Part shown: positions 1 through 10,022 of the stretch, in pieces
How the letters are laid out: the number at the start of each line of letters is the position of its first letter
Position numbering within the stretch: the stretch's first letter is position 1
Assembly: GCA_016786845.1 (NCBI GenBank)
Contig: JAEUVB010000020.1
Location: forward strand, 1-64,000
Direction: 5' to 3'
Source of the DNA: Chitinophagaceae bacterium
GTDB taxonomy: Bacteria; Bacteroidota; Bacteroidia; Chitinophagales; Chitinophagaceae
DNA length: 64,000 bases
Notes under the pieces: generated by a model
Databases searched by the model: none
What the model saw: the letters and a program-made list of their open reading frames with translations, nothing else
What the model was told of the DNA's origin: nothing
Translations under genes and position numbers: made by a program

Positions 1-1
1 G

Positions 2-1330
2 AACGGCACAACGGTACTGGGTACAACGACAACGGACGCGCTGGGTAATTATGTGTTTACGAATCTGGATGACGGCACCTATGTGGTTGGCTTTAGCAAC
101 CTGCCGGCAGGCTTCAGCATCAGTCCTAAGGATGCAGATAGTCAGGGCTTGAACGGAGAGCAGAACAGTGATGTGAACACCGGTACCCAGCAAACGGATG
201 TGATTACCTTGGGTGTAGGAGAAGATAAGATGAGTGTGGATATGGGTCTGGTACCACCTGCGGGCATGGCCTCTTTGGGCAATGCAGTTTGGTATGATCT
301 GAACAATGACGGAATCCAAACAGCAGGTGAACCGGGCGTGCAGGGCGTGAGCGTGACACTGTATGACAATACGAATACCGCGATTGCGACCACGACCACG
401 GACGGTAATGGAGAATATAGCTTTGTAGGACTTGCGCCGGGAACTTATAGTATAGGTTTTGGCAACTTGCCTGATGGCTATAGCTTCACGGCACAGAACA
501 GTGATGCTCAAGGCATCAACGGATCAGCGAACAGTGATGCGGATGTATTAACAGGTCTGACGGCGAGCGTGACGCTGAATGCAGGAGATAATAATCAAAA
601 TGTGGATGCGGGCGTGGTATCGACTACGGTAGCCGCGATCGGAGATTATGTTTGGTATGATATGGATCAGGATGGCTTGCAGGATGCGAATGAGCCGGGC
701 TTAGGCGGTATCTTGGTGACCTTGTATGACAATACGAATACAGCAGTCACGAGTGCGATCACAACCCCTGAGGGCTTCTATATCTTTACGAATGTGGTAC
801 CGGGAACGTATACGATTGGCTTTAGCAGTATCCCATCAGGCATGGTGTTTACGCAGCAGGTCGGTGCAGCCACGGATAATAACAACAGTAATGTGAATCC
901 GTTGACGGGACAAACAGCGAGCTTTACGGTAGCAGCAGGCACCTATAACCCAACAATCGATGCCGGCTTAACGACACCGATCAATGCGGGTCTGGGTAAC
1001 TATGTATGGCTGGATGTGAATGAGAATGGCTATCAGGATCCGGGCGAACCGGGTGTGGCAGGTGTGATGGTGACCTTGTATGACCAAAGCGGCACGACGG
1101 TATTGGCTACGGCGGTAACGGATGGTGATGGCGGATACAGCTTCACAGGATTAACGGAAGGCAGCTATATCATCGGGTTCAGCAATCTGCCACCGGGCAC
1201 AACACCGACTCAGAATCTGGGTGTACTCAGTGATGTGAACAACAGTGATATGCATCCTGTATCTAAGAAAACAGTAGCGATCTTCTTATCCGCGGGTACC
1301 TATAATCCGAATGTGGATGGTGGTATCTAC
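2..1330 (+). repeat. Tandem 354-363 bp repeats encoding SdrD B-type domains
   Basis: In-frame coding repeats. Equivalent positions (the LGN/IGD-YVW start) lie at 275, 638 and 992, giving unit lengths of 363 and 354 bases; a fourth unit is cut by the window start. The units are similar in DNA as well as protein, for example the ttgtatgacaa stretch (YDNTNTA) recurs, so recombination could change the copy number. Confidence 0.7.
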
Positions 1331-1912
1331 TATGGTATACCGCTGAGTGCGAAGGAGTTGATAGCGACGCTTGCGGTATTAAAAACCGGAGACCTGTGTG
1401 ATGTATATTGGTACACAACCGAGGAGCAGAACACGCTCAACTTTGATATCGAGCGCAGCACCGATGGGACAACGTTTACGAAGGTAGGCGCTGAGCCTGC
1501 AATGGGCATGACGTTGGGCCGTACGGACTATATGATGACGGATGATATCGAATCAGTGAAATACGAATCGATCATCTACTACCGAGTTCGACTGAACGAT
1601 GTGGATGGTAAGTATATCTACTCCAACACGATCAGTGTAAGACTCAACGACCTGAGTGAGGTGGTAGTGGTTTATCCGACACCATTCACGAATGAGGTGA
1701 CGGTCTTGTATCCGAGCGCAGAGGCAACAGATATCGAGTGGGTGTTAACGGATGTATCGGGCCGTGTGATCCGCAAGGAGGTCAGAGAGCTGCAAAAGGG
1801 CATGAATGTGATCCATATCAGTGGTCTTGAAGCCTTAGCGACAGCCAACTACTACCTGCGCATCCGCGACATCAACAACGGTGATATGTTTATCCGTAAG
1901 TTGACGAAGTAG
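2..1912 (+). CDS. SdrD-type repeat surface protein with T9SS sorting domain (5' partial)
   Basis: The reading frame is open from base 2, so the gene begins upstream; 636 residues are visible. It holds one partial and three full B-type repeats of about 118-121 residues, each opening with a pattern like LGNYVWxDxNxxGxQDxxEPG and containing GVxVTLYD and a GxYxFxxLxxGxYxIGF core. This is the SdrD/Cna-B immunoglobulin-like fold used in extended surface stalks. After the repeats comes a module starting near SAKELIATL with a WYTTEEQNTLNFDIERS motif, then a C-terminal domain opening VVYPTPFTNEVTVLYP, a variant of the YPNP motif of T9SS type A signals. The protein is probably exported by T9SS and kept at the cell surface. 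Codons are rich in GCG, ACG and GGC, unlike neighbouring genes. A terminator follows directly. Confidence 0.85.
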   Translation, partial: NGTTVLGTTTTDALGNYVFTNLDDGTYVVGFSNLPAGFSISPKDADSQGLNGEQNSDVNTGTQQTDVITLGVGEDKMSVDMGLVPPAGMASLGNAVWYDLNNDGIQTAGEPGVQGVSVTLYDNTNTAIATTTTDGNGEYSFVGLAPGTYSIGFGNLPDGYSFTAQNSDAQGINGSANSDADVLTGLTASVTLNAGDNNQNVDAGVVSTTVAAIGDYVWYDMDQDGLQDANEPGLGGILVTLYDNTNTAVTSAITTPEGFYIFTNVVPGTYTIGFSSIPSGMVFTQQVGAATDNNNSNVNPLTGQTASFTVAAGTYNPTIDAGLTTPINAGLGNYVWLDVNENGYQDPGEPGVAGVMVTLYDQSGTTVLATAVTDGDGGYSFTGLTEGSYIIGFSNLPPGTTPTQNLGVLSDVNNSDMHPVSKKTVAIFLSAGTYNPNVDGGIYYGIPLSAKELIATLAVLKTGDLCDVYWYTTEEQNTLNFDIERSTDGTTFTKVGAEPAMGMTLGRTDYMMTDDIESVKYESIIYYRVRLNDVDGKYIYSNTISVRLNDLSEVVVVYPTPFTNEVTVLYPSAEATDIEWVLTDVSGRVIRKEVRELQKGMNVIHISGLEALATANYYLRIRDINNGDMFIRKLTK

Positions 1913-1937
1913 GACTCGGAAATCAAAAACAACATCG

Positions 1938-1969
1938 ATGGGCTGTTCGAAAGAGCAGCCCATTTTTTT
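1938..1969 (+). terminator. Rho-independent terminator of the SdrD-type gene
   Basis: An 11-bp stem (ATGGGCTGTTC pairing with GAGCAGCCCAT, one G-T pair) closed by a GAAA tetraloop, followed by seven T. It starts 26 bases after the stop codon. Confidence 0.85.
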
Positions 1970-2008
1970 ATGAAGTATCACTCAAGAAGAAGATTGCCCC
2001 GGGTGAAC

Positions 2009-2091
2009 GAGCGGCAACGATAGCAGCGGAAAGCCCGCAGTGACGACGCAGGAGGAGCGAGGACTTGTAGCGGATAGCGTGTCTGCCGCCC
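2009..2091. repeat. Dispersed intergenic repeat, copy 1
   Basis: An 83-bp noncoding element beginning GAGCGGCAACGAT and ending GCGTGTCTGCCGCCC. The same 13-base start and a near-identical end flank another 83-bp element at 56668-56750, and the last 15 bases recur exactly at 16711-16725. The ends are imperfect inverted repeats (GAGCGGCA against TGCCGCCC). It resembles a REP-type palindromic intergenic element. It lies between the ends of two convergent genes. Confidence 0.7.
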
Positions 2092-2125
2092 AAAAAAAAG
2101 AATAAAAATTAAGACGAGAAAGCCT

Positions 2126-3064
2126 TTATACGCCCAATTCTTTTTTGAAATAATCTAAGGTGATTCTCAATCCTTCGCTACGATCAACAAGAGGTTGCCA
2201 TTGTAATAATTCTTTAGCCAGACTGATATCAGGTTGTCTTTGCTTGGGGTCGTCTTGTGGTAATGCTTGATATACAATCTTTGAATGACTGCCAATCAGA
2301 TGTTGGATTTCTTCGGCAAATTCTTTGAGAGAAACTTCATTGGGGTTACCAATATTTACAGGCAGGTGATAATCGCTGAGCATTAATCTGTAAATACCTT
2401 CAATTAGATCATCTACATAACAGAAGGAACGGGTTTGACTGCCATCGCCGAATACCGTAATATCTTCCCCCTTCAGTGCCTGACTCATAAAGGCCGGAAG
2501 CGCGCGACCGTCATCGAGTCGCATACGAGGACCATAGGTATTAAATATCCTTACGATGCGGGTTTCCAAACCATGAAAGGTATGATAGGCCATGGTCATT
2601 GCCTCCTGAAAACGCTTGGCTTCATCATATACACCTCTGGGCCCGATAGGGTTTACATTTCCCCAATAAGATTCGTTTTGAGGATGTACCAAAGGATCGC
2701 CATAGACTTCAGAAGTAGAAGCAATGAGCATGCGGGATTTTTTTTCTTTCGCGAGACCCAACAAATTATGCGTGCCTAAGGAACCAACTTTTAAAGTTTG
2801 TATCGGCATCTTGAGATAGTCGATCGGGCTGGCCGGTGATGCGAAATGTAAGATATAATCGAGAGGGCCGGGCACGTGTACAAACTTCGTGATGTCGTGA
2901 TGATAATATTCGAAATTGGGGTGCTTAAAGAGATGTTCAATATTTCGGATATTGCCCGTCACCAAATTGTCCATCGCAATTACTTTGTAACCTTCTTTCA
3001 TGAAGCGGTCGCAAAGATGAGAGCCCAGGAATCCGGCACCACCGGCAATTAAAATTCTTTTCAT
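2126..3064 (-). CDS. UDP-glucuronate decarboxylase (UDP-xylose synthase), SDR family
   Basis: A 312-residue extended short-chain dehydrogenase. The start was set at ATG 3064 ([14 protein letters not shown]) because upstream in-frame codons do not look coding. The NAD-binding GGAGFLG is at residues 8-14; the catalytic set is T117 and E119 in TSEVYGD with Y146xxxK150 (YDEAK). The TSEVYGDP block, the following [12 protein letters not shown] and the length fit bacterial UXS, which oxidises and decarboxylates UDP-glucuronate to UDP-xylose in the cytoplasm. It is third in a minus-strand operon directly after UDP-glucose dehydrogenase, which makes its substrate. A 4-epimerase of the same fold is the main alternative, but the E119 motif and neighbour favour decarboxylase. 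Confidence 0.88.
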   Translation of the reverse strand: MKRILIAGGAGFLGSHLCDRFMKEGYKVIAMDNLVTGNIRNIEHLFKHPNFEYYHHDITKFVHVPGPLDYILHFASPASPIDYLKMPIQTLKVGSLGTHNLLGLAKEKKSRMLIASTSEVYGDPLVHPQNESYWGNVNPIGPRGVYDEAKRFQEAMTMAYHTFHGLETRIVRIFNTYGPRMRLDDGRALPAFMSQALKGEDITVFGDGSQTRSFCYVDDLIEGIYRLMLSDYHLPVNIGNPNEVSLKEFAEEIQHLIGSHSKIVYQALPQDDPKQRQPDISLAKELLQWQPLVDRSEGLRITLDYFKKELGV

Positions 3065-3143
3065 GTCTATTATTTCAGCGTGTACAAGGTGTAAAAATAG
3101 TTGAATGTTGACAAAGTCGTCATGGAAAACATTCAAGGAGGAA

Positions 3144-4493
3144 TCAATCCGGTTGGTGTATCGTTTTACGTCCGATAGAATTGTAATAAAACCCGTTCTC
3201 TTCCATCACCTGGGCATCAAAAAGATTGCGTCCGTCAAATATGACCGGTTCTTTCATCAGAGATTTCATCTTGATCAAATCGGGTGTGCGGAAAATGCTC
3301 CATTCGGTACAGATGGCCAAAGCATCTGCATCTTTCAGCATATCATAAACATTCGCGCCATACGAAATTTTATCTGCCATGGAGGCATGATTTTCTGCAA
3401 AAAACTTTTGCGCATTCGGCATGCCTTCAGGGTCATAGCAAATTACTTCGGCGCCGGCTTCGATCAATTTCGGTATAATATATAAGGCAGGTGCTTCACG
3501 AATATCATCTGTATTTGGTTTGAAGGATATACCCCATACAGCAATTTTTTTTCCTTGAAGTTGGCCATTGAAATAAGAGATCATTTTATCGGCCAATACA
3601 AATTTCTGTTGGTCGTTTACTCGAACGACGGCGTTGAGTACGTCAAAGTTATAGCCGTATTGACCGGCGGTTTGCACAAGGGCCTGTACGTCTTTAGGGA
3701 AGCAGCTGCCACCGTATCCGATGCCGGGAAATAAAAATCGTTTGCCGATGCGGTTGTCGCTACCCATTCCCACACGGACTGTTTCTACATCAGCGCCTAC
3801 TTTTTCACACAAGTTTGCCAATTCATTCATGAAGGTTATTCGCATGGCTAGATAAGAATTCGCGGCATACTTTGTAATTTCTGCACTTCTTTCATCCATG
3901 AAATAAATTGGATTCCCCTGACGTACAAATGGGGCATACAATTGTTGCATCATTTTTTTTGCGCGCTCAGAGCTGCATCCCACAACCACGCGATCTGGTT
4001 TCATGAAATCGTCCACAGCCACACCTTCGCGTAAAAATTCAGGATTGCTCACCACGTCAAACTCGCCGGAATAATTCATTCGAATTTTATCGGCTACCTT
4101 TTCAGCCGTGCCTACCGGGACCGTACTTTTATTGATGATGACACGGTATTGCTTGAGTGTGGCTAATAGTTTTCCGATCTCTTCGGCTACACCTAAAACA
4201 TAACTTAAGTCAGCAGATCCATCTTCGCCCGGCGGTGTGGGCAGAGCTAAAAAAACAAGATCAGAATGGTTCAAAGCATAAGCGAGGTCTGTGGTAAATT
4301 CGAGACGCTTCTCTTTGATATTTCGATGAAACAAGGCTTCCAGTCCCGGTTCATAAATGACAATTTCACCATTTTTCAGTCGCTGGACTTTAGCTTCATT
4401 GTTGTCTACACAGATGACATTATTTCCGGACTCGGCGAAACAAGTTCCGGAGACCAAGCCCACATAGCCTGTTCCTACTACAGCAATATTCAT
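3144..4493 (-). CDS. ugd: UDP-glucose 6-dehydrogenase
   Basis: A 449-residue protein of usual family length. It starts [16 protein letters not shown], an N-terminal Rossmann GxGxxG motif at residues 7-12, and has the catalytic cysteine C264 in [10 protein letters not shown] plus the conserved NKSTVPVGT and NPEFLREG blocks. It oxidises UDP-glucose twice with NAD to UDP-glucuronate. It lies between a DegT aminotransferase (57 bases upstream) and UDP-xylose synthase (79 bases downstream) in one transcription direction, so the three probably form an operon making activated sugars for capsule, O-antigen or exopolysaccharide. Confidence 0.95.
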   Translation of the reverse strand: MNIAVVGTGYVGLVSGTCFAESGNNVICVDNNEAKVQRLKNGEIVIYEPGLEALFHRNIKEKRLEFTTDLAYALNHSDLVFLALPTPPGEDGSADLSYVLGVAEEIGKLLATLKQYRVIINKSTVPVGTAEKVADKIRMNYSGEFDVVSNPEFLREGVAVDDFMKPDRVVVGCSSERAKKMMQQLYAPFVRQGNPIYFMDERSAEITKYAANSYLAMRITFMNELANLCEKVGADVETVRVGMGSDNRIGKRFLFPGIGYGGSCFPKDVQALVQTAGQYGYNFDVLNAVVRVNDQQKFVLADKMISYFNGQLQGKKIAVWGISFKPNTDDIREAPALYIIPKLIEAGAEVICYDPEGMPNAQKFFAENHASMADKISYGANVYDMLKDADALAICTEWSIFRTPDLIKMKSLMKEPVIFDGRNLFDAQVMEENGFYYNSIGRKTIHQPD

Positions 4494-4550
4494 GTAAATT
4501 TCTTTATGATATGATTAGGTTTAATGCAACGCATTGAAGTGATTAAAAAA

Positions 4551-5687
4551 TTATGAAAGACCTTTTACGATCTCTAAAAAATGATGGATAATATATTCCT
4601 GATCTTCCTGAGACATTTCCGTATGGATTGGAAGGGAGATCACTTTTGAGGTCAATTCATCTGTCACAGGCAATTGAAGGTCTCCTAGTCCAAACGAAGC
4701 AAACATTTTTTGTTTGTGCGCAGGTATAGGGTAGTAGATCATGCTGGGAATACCTTTTTCTTTCAATTGTTCTTGTACAGCATCCCGATTTGCGTGATTC
4801 AGGATCAAGGTATATTGATGATATACATGATGAGAATATGGGGCACGATACGGCGTTTGAATTTCCGGATGATTCGCGAAAGCTTGGTCATATCGATCGG
4901 CAACCGAACGGCGGGCATCGCAATATTCGTCGAGATGCTTAAGCTTTACCCGAAGGACAGCAGCTTGAAGGGTATCCAAACGAGAATTGCAGCCTACGAT
5001 TTCATGAATATATTTTACCTTCTGACCATGATTGGCAATCATTTTTATTTTTTCGGCAAGCGCATCATCGTTGGTGTATAAAGCACCGCCGTCGCCGTAG
5101 CATCCCAGATTTTTGGAAGGGAAAAAGGAGGTCGTGCCGATATGACCCATGGTGCCATTGGCTTTTTTTGTACCATCTTTAAAGGTATAAGTGCCTCCGA
5201 TAGCCTGAGCATTATCTTCTATAACATAAAGATGATGTTTTTCGGCTATGGCCATAATGCTTTCCATGTCGGCACTTTGTCCATACAAATGAACGGGTAC
5301 AATGGCGCGTGTTTTAGGCGTGATGAGTTTCTCAATTTGAGTCACATCCATGGTAAAAGTGCGCGCGTCGACTTCACAGAAAACAGGTTTCAAATGAAGT
5401 AAACCGACCACTTCCACCGTAGCAATATAGGTAAAGGAAGGTGTGATGACTTCGTCCCCGGGCTGTAATCCTAAGGCCATCATGGCAATTTGCAAGGCAT
5501 CGGTTCCATTGGCACAAGGAATCACATGAGGAGCATGAAGATATTCCTGAAGTTCATGGGCAAAGGCGGACACTTGCGGGCCGTTGATAAAGGCAGTAGT
5601 TTCGATGACTTCCTGCATGGCAGATTGGACGTCGTCTTTTATTTTTTCATACTGACTTTTGAGGTCTACCATTTGCAAGTGCTTCAT
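4551..5687 (-). CDS. DegT/DnrJ/EryC1-family sugar aminotransferase
   Basis: A 378-residue PLP-dependent aminotransferase. The ATG at 5687 (MKHLQMVDLKSQY) was chosen because the longer frame adds 29 residues without family character. Landmarks are the N-terminal TTAFINGPQV segment, NGTDALQ (residues 60-66), EDNAQAIGG (D158 contacts the PLP nitrogen) and SKNLGCYGDGG with the Schiff-base lysine at K192. Overall it resembles WbpE/WlbC-type enzymes that aminate 3-keto-UDP-GlcNAc-uronate, but substrate cannot be fixed from sequence alone. It is the first gene of the nucleotide-sugar operon with ugd and UDP-xylose synthase and is divergent from the outer-membrane protein at 5830. Confidence 0.88.
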   Translation of the reverse strand: MKHLQMVDLKSQYEKIKDDVQSAMQEVIETTAFINGPQVSAFAHELQEYLHAPHVIPCANGTDALQIAMMALGLQPGDEVITPSFTYIATVEVVGLLHLKPVFCEVDARTFTMDVTQIEKLITPKTRAIVPVHLYGQSADMESIMAIAEKHHLYVIEDNAQAIGGTYTFKDGTKKANGTMGHIGTTSFFPSKNLGCYGDGGALYTNDDALAEKIKMIANHGQKVKYIHEIVGCNSRLDTLQAAVLRVKLKHLDEYCDARRSVADRYDQAFANHPEIQTPYRAPYSHHVYHQYTLILNHANRDAVQEQLKEKGIPSMIYYPIPAHKQKMFASFGLGDLQLPVTDELTSKVISLPIHTEMSQEDQEYIIHHFLEIVKGLS

Positions 5688-5829
5688 ATAGGGGTTCAAT
5701 TTGAGGAGTGACAAATGTACTATGTTCTGTTTATTTATTCCTAGCCGTGAAAAAATTCGTCCTGTGCAAGTCATTTCAACAAGGATGAAAGTTGTTCATT
5801 CAGCAGGAATGATGCAATTTTACGGCATC

Positions 5830-6612
5830 ATGAACGGGATAAAGCATAGTTTTATTGTCATTTTGGTTTTGGTGTGTTGTAGCCAACAAGTTACATGGGC
5901 TCAGGAAAAGGGAAGTCCGGCGAAGGAAGATAAAGCCTTGCCAAATAAAATTTGGAGTCTGGATGTCATCGGTGCCATGGATTTTCCACAAGCGGACATG
6001 GCCAAGCGTTTCGGAACTTCATACCGAATCGGTGCGGCGATCAAATACAAAACACAAAAGAACTGGATATATGGGGCGAAATTTGAATTTATTACAGGCA
6101 ATAAAATGCGTGAAGACAGTTTATTGAGCAATCTCTATACCAGTCAGGGCGGGGTCATTGCTCAACAAGGCGATGTGCTCCAACCGGGGTTATTCCTTAG
6201 AGGTTATATGGCCGGACTTCAGGTAGGCAAGGTATTTCCTGTTCTGAATGCCAATGCAAATTCCGGACCGATGACACTCTTTTCTATCGGATTTATGCAA
6301 TACAAAATCAACATTTTTGATAAGGACAACAGCTTTCCGCAATTGAGAGACGAATATAAAAAAGGATATGATCGATTAACCAATGGAATCTTTATCGAGG
6401 ACTTTCTAGGATATCAATATTTGGCCACCAACAAACTCATCAATTTTTACGCGGGGTTCAATTTTGTTTGGGGCTTTACAGAAGGGAGAAGAAATTATTT
6501 GATGGATGTCGGGCATTCGGATGCCGGCATGAGGAATGATATCCTAATCGGTTTCAGAATGGGGTGGGTGGTGCCCATTTATAAAAAGGTTACAGAAGAA
6601 ACGTATTATTGA
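5830..6612 (+). CDS. Predicted outer-membrane protein, unknown function
   Basis: A 260-residue protein. The start at 5830 gives a clear signal peptide (MNGIKHSFIVILVLVCCSQQ, cleavage near TWAQ). The mature part has alternating strands typical of a small beta-barrel, for example YRIGAAIKYK, WIYGAKFEFITG and LINFYAGFNFVWGFTEGRR, and ends in an aromatic strand. I do not recognise a family. It ends one base before the Kdo transferase start, so the two genes are almost certainly co-transcribed, which suggests a link to LPS or outer-membrane assembly. Alternative in-frame ATG codons lie upstream at 5788 and 5809. Confidence 0.7.
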   Translation: MNGIKHSFIVILVLVCCSQQVTWAQEKGSPAKEDKALPNKIWSLDVIGAMDFPQADMAKRFGTSYRIGAAIKYKTQKNWIYGAKFEFITGNKMREDSLLSNLYTSQGGVIAQQGDVLQPGLFLRGYMAGLQVGKVFPVLNANANSGPMTLFSIGFMQYKINIFDKDNSFPQLRDEYKKGYDRLTNGIFIEDFLGYQYLATNKLINFYAGFNFVWGFTEGRRNYLMDVGHSDAGMRNDILIGFRMGWVVPIYKKVTEETYY

Positions 6613-6613
6613 T

Positions 6614-7828
6614 TTGAAGTTATTCTATACAATAGCTATCCGGTTTTATGCTGTCATGATCAGGCTGGCCGGGCTTTTTAATTCAAAGGCTGCGAAGATT
6701 ATTGCCGGCAGAAATCGCATGGAAAAGGATCTGGATCGACTAGATCCTAATCTCAAAACCGTATGGTTTCATTGTGCTTCAGTCGGGGAGTTTGAACAAG
6801 CCTTACCTTTGATCAGATGCATCCAAGAAAAATATAGCCGTCATCAAATCTTAGTCAGTTTTTTCTCTTCATCCGGATATGAATTTGCACAAAAAAAATA
6901 TCCGGAACTGATCATATGTTATTTGCCTGCCGATCTGCCGGGAGACATGAGAAGCTTGATACAGCGCATAAATCCCATGATAGCCATCTTCATCAAATAC
7001 GAATTTTGGTTTAATCTCTTGACTGAACTGAAAGTTAGAAATGTGCCGACGTTTTTAGTGTCCGGAATTTTTAGGTCTTCTCAAGTATTTTTTAAATTCT
7101 ATGGAGATTTCTTCCGGAAAGGGCTTCAAGCCTTTCAACATTTTTTCGTTCAGGATGAGGAAAGTGCTGCTTTATTGGCGGGCATTGGACTGAAAAACGT
7201 ATCCATTAGCGGTGATACCCGATTTGACCAGGTTTTGTTTCTTAAAAGTCAATCCTTTTCAAACGATGTGATACTGGACTTTAAAGGAGATTCCAAATTG
7301 TTTATTGCCGGGAGTGTTTGGAATTCGGATATCCCGGTTTTGGTGAAAATCATCAACTTATTACCCGAAACGTTCAAAGTGGTCTTGGTGCCGCATGAGC
7401 CGAGTCATTTCGATATTTCCTTACTTCCCGGTAAGCCGGATTTATATTCTCAAACGCCGAGGGGAGATTCTCGTATTTTGATTTTGGACACGATGGGGAT
7501 GTTGTCTAAAGTTTATCGATGGGCATCATTGGTTTATGTGGGAGGAGGGTTCGGAAAGGGGATTCATAATATTTTGGAACCGGCCGTATTTGGTGTTCCC
7601 ATTCTCATCGGCCCAAACCATCGTAAATTCAGGGAGGCATTGGCCTTGTGTAAGGAAGAGGTCGCTTTTGCCGTTGAGCCGGAAAAAATCGGCGATTCGG
7701 ATATTCAAAAATGGGTAGGAAATGAAGAATTTTTGGCCGGTCTGAAAGCCAGAAGTGATCATTATATTGCAGCAAACACAAACGTTTCAGCCCAAATTGC
7801 AGTCTTTCTCAATGGTTACCTGTCCTAA
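6614..7828 (+). CDS. waaA: 3-deoxy-D-manno-octulosonic acid (Kdo) transferase
   Basis: A 404-residue inner-membrane GT30 glycosyltransferase that adds Kdo from CMP-Kdo to lipid A precursor. It has an N-terminal hydrophobic anchor, the signature WFHCASVGEFEQALPLI with the catalytic base at E59, and the C-terminal donor-binding block GGGFGKGIHNILEP followed by GVPILIGPNH. The reading frame opens with TTG at 6614, one base after the previous stop; the first ATG (6656) would remove much of the anchor, so TTG is preferred. kdsB, which makes CMP-Kdo, lies far downstream in this window (58959-59696). Confidence 0.93.
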   Translation: MKLFYTIAIRFYAVMIRLAGLFNSKAAKIIAGRNRMEKDLDRLDPNLKTVWFHCASVGEFEQALPLIRCIQEKYSRHQILVSFFSSSGYEFAQKKYPELIICYLPADLPGDMRSLIQRINPMIAIFIKYEFWFNLLTELKVRNVPTFLVSGIFRSSQVFFKFYGDFFRKGLQAFQHFFVQDEESAALLAGIGLKNVSISGDTRFDQVLFLKSQSFSNDVILDFKGDSKLFIAGSVWNSDIPVLVKIINLLPETFKVVLVPHEPSHFDISLLPGKPDLYSQTPRGDSRILILDTMGMLSKVYRWASLVYVGGGFGKGIHNILEPAVFGVPILIGPNHRKFREALALCKEEVAFAVEPEKIGDSDIQKWVGNEEFLAGLKARSDHYIAANTNVSAQIAVFLNGYLS

Positions 7829-7916
7829 AGGGCACTATTTAACCATAAAACATATTTTTACTATTGAAATGTAATATCTATATTAGCGAATTAAATAAAG
7901 GCCATTTTTACGATAA

Positions 7917-9941
7917 ATGAAACGTTTAAGACTATTATTCATACTATTGGTACTATTGGGGGCTTCCTTTCAGGGGTATTCACAACTGATACTTGGACCA
8001 GACTCTCTTTGTATTGAAAACGAATTAAAACTGACAACTCCCGTCACCAGTGCATCCTCCTATTATTGGGGGTTTTGCTCTGCATACCTCAATAATATCC
8101 CTACGGGCAGCAGCATTGGCGCGGGAACCGGCCTGGATGCACCGTCATCCATAGCCATGGGTAAAGACGGAAGTAATTATTTTGTATTTGCGGCCAATAC
8201 CAATGCTCCCCGAGACCTCATTCGTTACGAATTTGGAACTAATTTATCGAATGCGCCTGTAGCAACTAATTTGGGCTCTTTTGCAGGCGGAATTCCGGTC
8301 AATTGTAAAGGCTTTGAATTGGTGAATACGGGTGGAAATTGGTACGGATTTATAGCCGGAGGCGCTACTGCTGCTAACTCCGACTTGATTCGTCTGGACT
8401 TTGGAAACAGCTTGAGTAATACTCCAACTTTGGTGGATATCGGCAACTTAGGGGGACTATTACTTAACCCTCAGGACTTGTTCGTTTTCTCTGAAGCCGG
8501 AAACTGGTATGCATTTACGGCAAACGGATTTACTGGAAATTTAATCCGTCTGGATTTTGGCGCCTCGATCACTAATGTTCCCGCTTTGGTGAACCTGGGT
8601 AATCCCGGAACTTTGGCATTTCCTACCGGTTTTTGGCCGGTTCAGGATGGTTCAAATTGGCATTTATTCGTTGTCAACCGCTTGTCACAAACCTTGAGTC
8701 GTCTGGATTTTGGAACCTCTTTATTGAATCCGGCCGTTGAAACCAATCTGGGTGGATTTGCCGGTGCATTTAACGGGCCTCGCGATATTTCCATCATCCG
8801 TGATTGCGGTAATTTCTATGGTTATGTGACCAATGAAAATGATAATACCATGGTTATGTTGACCTTTGCAGGAAACATTACCTCTGTACCGGTTGCCTCA
8901 AACCTAGGTAATTTTGCCGGATTTGACGGACCACGTTACTTGACGCGTTTCATTCGGGATAAAGACAATGTTTTCTCGTTTACGGCGAATAACGTGAGCA
9001 ACAGTATTTCACGTTTGGAATACAACAGTTGCACTATTTCATCCATTCCGAGTTCTACTTTGCAAACGCCGCCGGTGGTGCAGTACACGACACCCGGCAC
9101 ATACAATGTCTATTTTGTGGCCGACGAAGGATTGCCAACCATGAAGGTTGATTGCAAACTCATCACCGTTTTACCTAAACCTTTCATTGAAATCAATAAC
9201 GATACATTGATCTGTCAGCGTGATACTATTTTGCTGGTTGCCAATGGACCGGGTCTATGGAGTACCATGTGGGATCCAATGTATCATGGTATTTCTCCAT
9301 TTGATACGACTTCGATACGGGTATATCCATATGAAGATTATCGATATCATGTTCATTTAGAATTTAATTCAGTAGGAACCTGTGGTTTCGATACTTCAGT
9401 ATTGGTTAAAGTGAGTCGCGTAACTGCAGATGCAGGCCCTGATCGCTTTGTGGCCGATGGTGCGTATACAGAGTTGGGTGGCCCACGTCAAAGCACCGGT
9501 CAGGAGTATTCTTATGCATGGACACCGGCGCTCTATTTAAATTCTCCGGTTTCGGCCTTCCCGGTATGTACGCCATTAGATGTTCAGGCTTATTATTTAC
9601 AAGTAACCAATGATTCATCAGGATGTGTGGCTTTTGATTCGGTTTGGGTTCGTACAGAATGTACGGATATCAGTCTGCCGAATGCGTTTAATCCGGCTAG
9701 TGATATCGCCATCAATCGTAATTTTGGATTGATGAATAGCGCTGTTGTGAAACTGGAATTCTTTAAGATCTTTAATCGTTGGGGGCAACTGATTTTCGAA
9801 ACAACCGATCCTATGAAAAAGTGGGATGGTACTCAAAATAATATCAAACTCCCTCCCGATAATTACGTTTGGATCATTGATGGCTACTGTAACAATGGTA
9901 AGCGTATCAAGAAACAAGGTACCGTATTATTGGTTCGATAG
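7917..9941 (+). CDS. Secreted beta-propeller-like protein with gliding/T9SS type B C-terminal domain
   Basis: A 674-residue protein with a signal peptide (MKRLRLLFILLVLLGASFQG, cut near YSQ). Residues of about 35-370 contain six or seven repeats of roughly 50 residues with cores such as NWYGFIAGG, LIRLDFGNSLSNTP and NLGNFAGFDGPR, a likely propeller. An Ig/PKD-like segment follows, and the last 90 residues are the CHU_C gliding-associated domain: LPNAFNPASD, FFKIFNRWGQLIFET, KKWDGTQN, YVWIIDGYCNNGKRIKKQGTVLLVR. That domain is a T9SS type B sorting signal, so the protein is exported and probably surface-held or released. Ligand unknown. It ends at a strong terminator. Confidence 0.85.
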   Translation: MKRLRLLFILLVLLGASFQGYSQLILGPDSLCIENELKLTTPVTSASSYYWGFCSAYLNNIPTGSSIGAGTGLDAPSSIAMGKDGSNYFVFAANTNAPRDLIRYEFGTNLSNAPVATNLGSFAGGIPVNCKGFELVNTGGNWYGFIAGGATAANSDLIRLDFGNSLSNTPTLVDIGNLGGLLLNPQDLFVFSEAGNWYAFTANGFTGNLIRLDFGASITNVPALVNLGNPGTLAFPTGFWPVQDGSNWHLFVVNRLSQTLSRLDFGTSLLNPAVETNLGGFAGAFNGPRDISIIRDCGNFYGYVTNENDNTMVMLTFAGNITSVPVASNLGNFAGFDGPRYLTRFIRDKDNVFSFTANNVSNSISRLEYNSCTISSIPSSTLQTPPVVQYTTPGTYNVYFVADEGLPTMKVDCKLITVLPKPFIEINNDTLICQRDTILLVANGPGLWSTMWDPMYHGISPFDTTSIRVYPYEDYRYHVHLEFNSVGTCGFDTSVLVKVSRVTADAGPDRFVADGAYTELGGPRQSTGQEYSYAWTPALYLNSPVSAFPVCTPLDVQAYYLQVTNDSSGCVAFDSVWVRTECTDISLPNAFNPASDIAINRNFGLMNSAVVKLEFFKIFNRWGQLIFETTDPMKKWDGTQNNIKLPPDNYVWIIDGYCNNGKRIKKQGTVLLVR

Positions 9942-9964
9942 AACTTATAAAAATGATTTTAGAA

Positions 9965-9987
9965 AGACTCCTTCGGGGGTCTTTTTT
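9965..9987 (+). terminator. Rho-independent terminator
   Basis: Stem AGACTCC / GGGGTCT (one T-G pair) with a UUCG-type tetraloop and six T. It starts 24 bases after the stop of the preceding gene. Confidence 0.85.
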
Positions 9988-10022
9988 ATTTGGAACAATG
10001 TGGGCTATGAATTTAATTGTAT

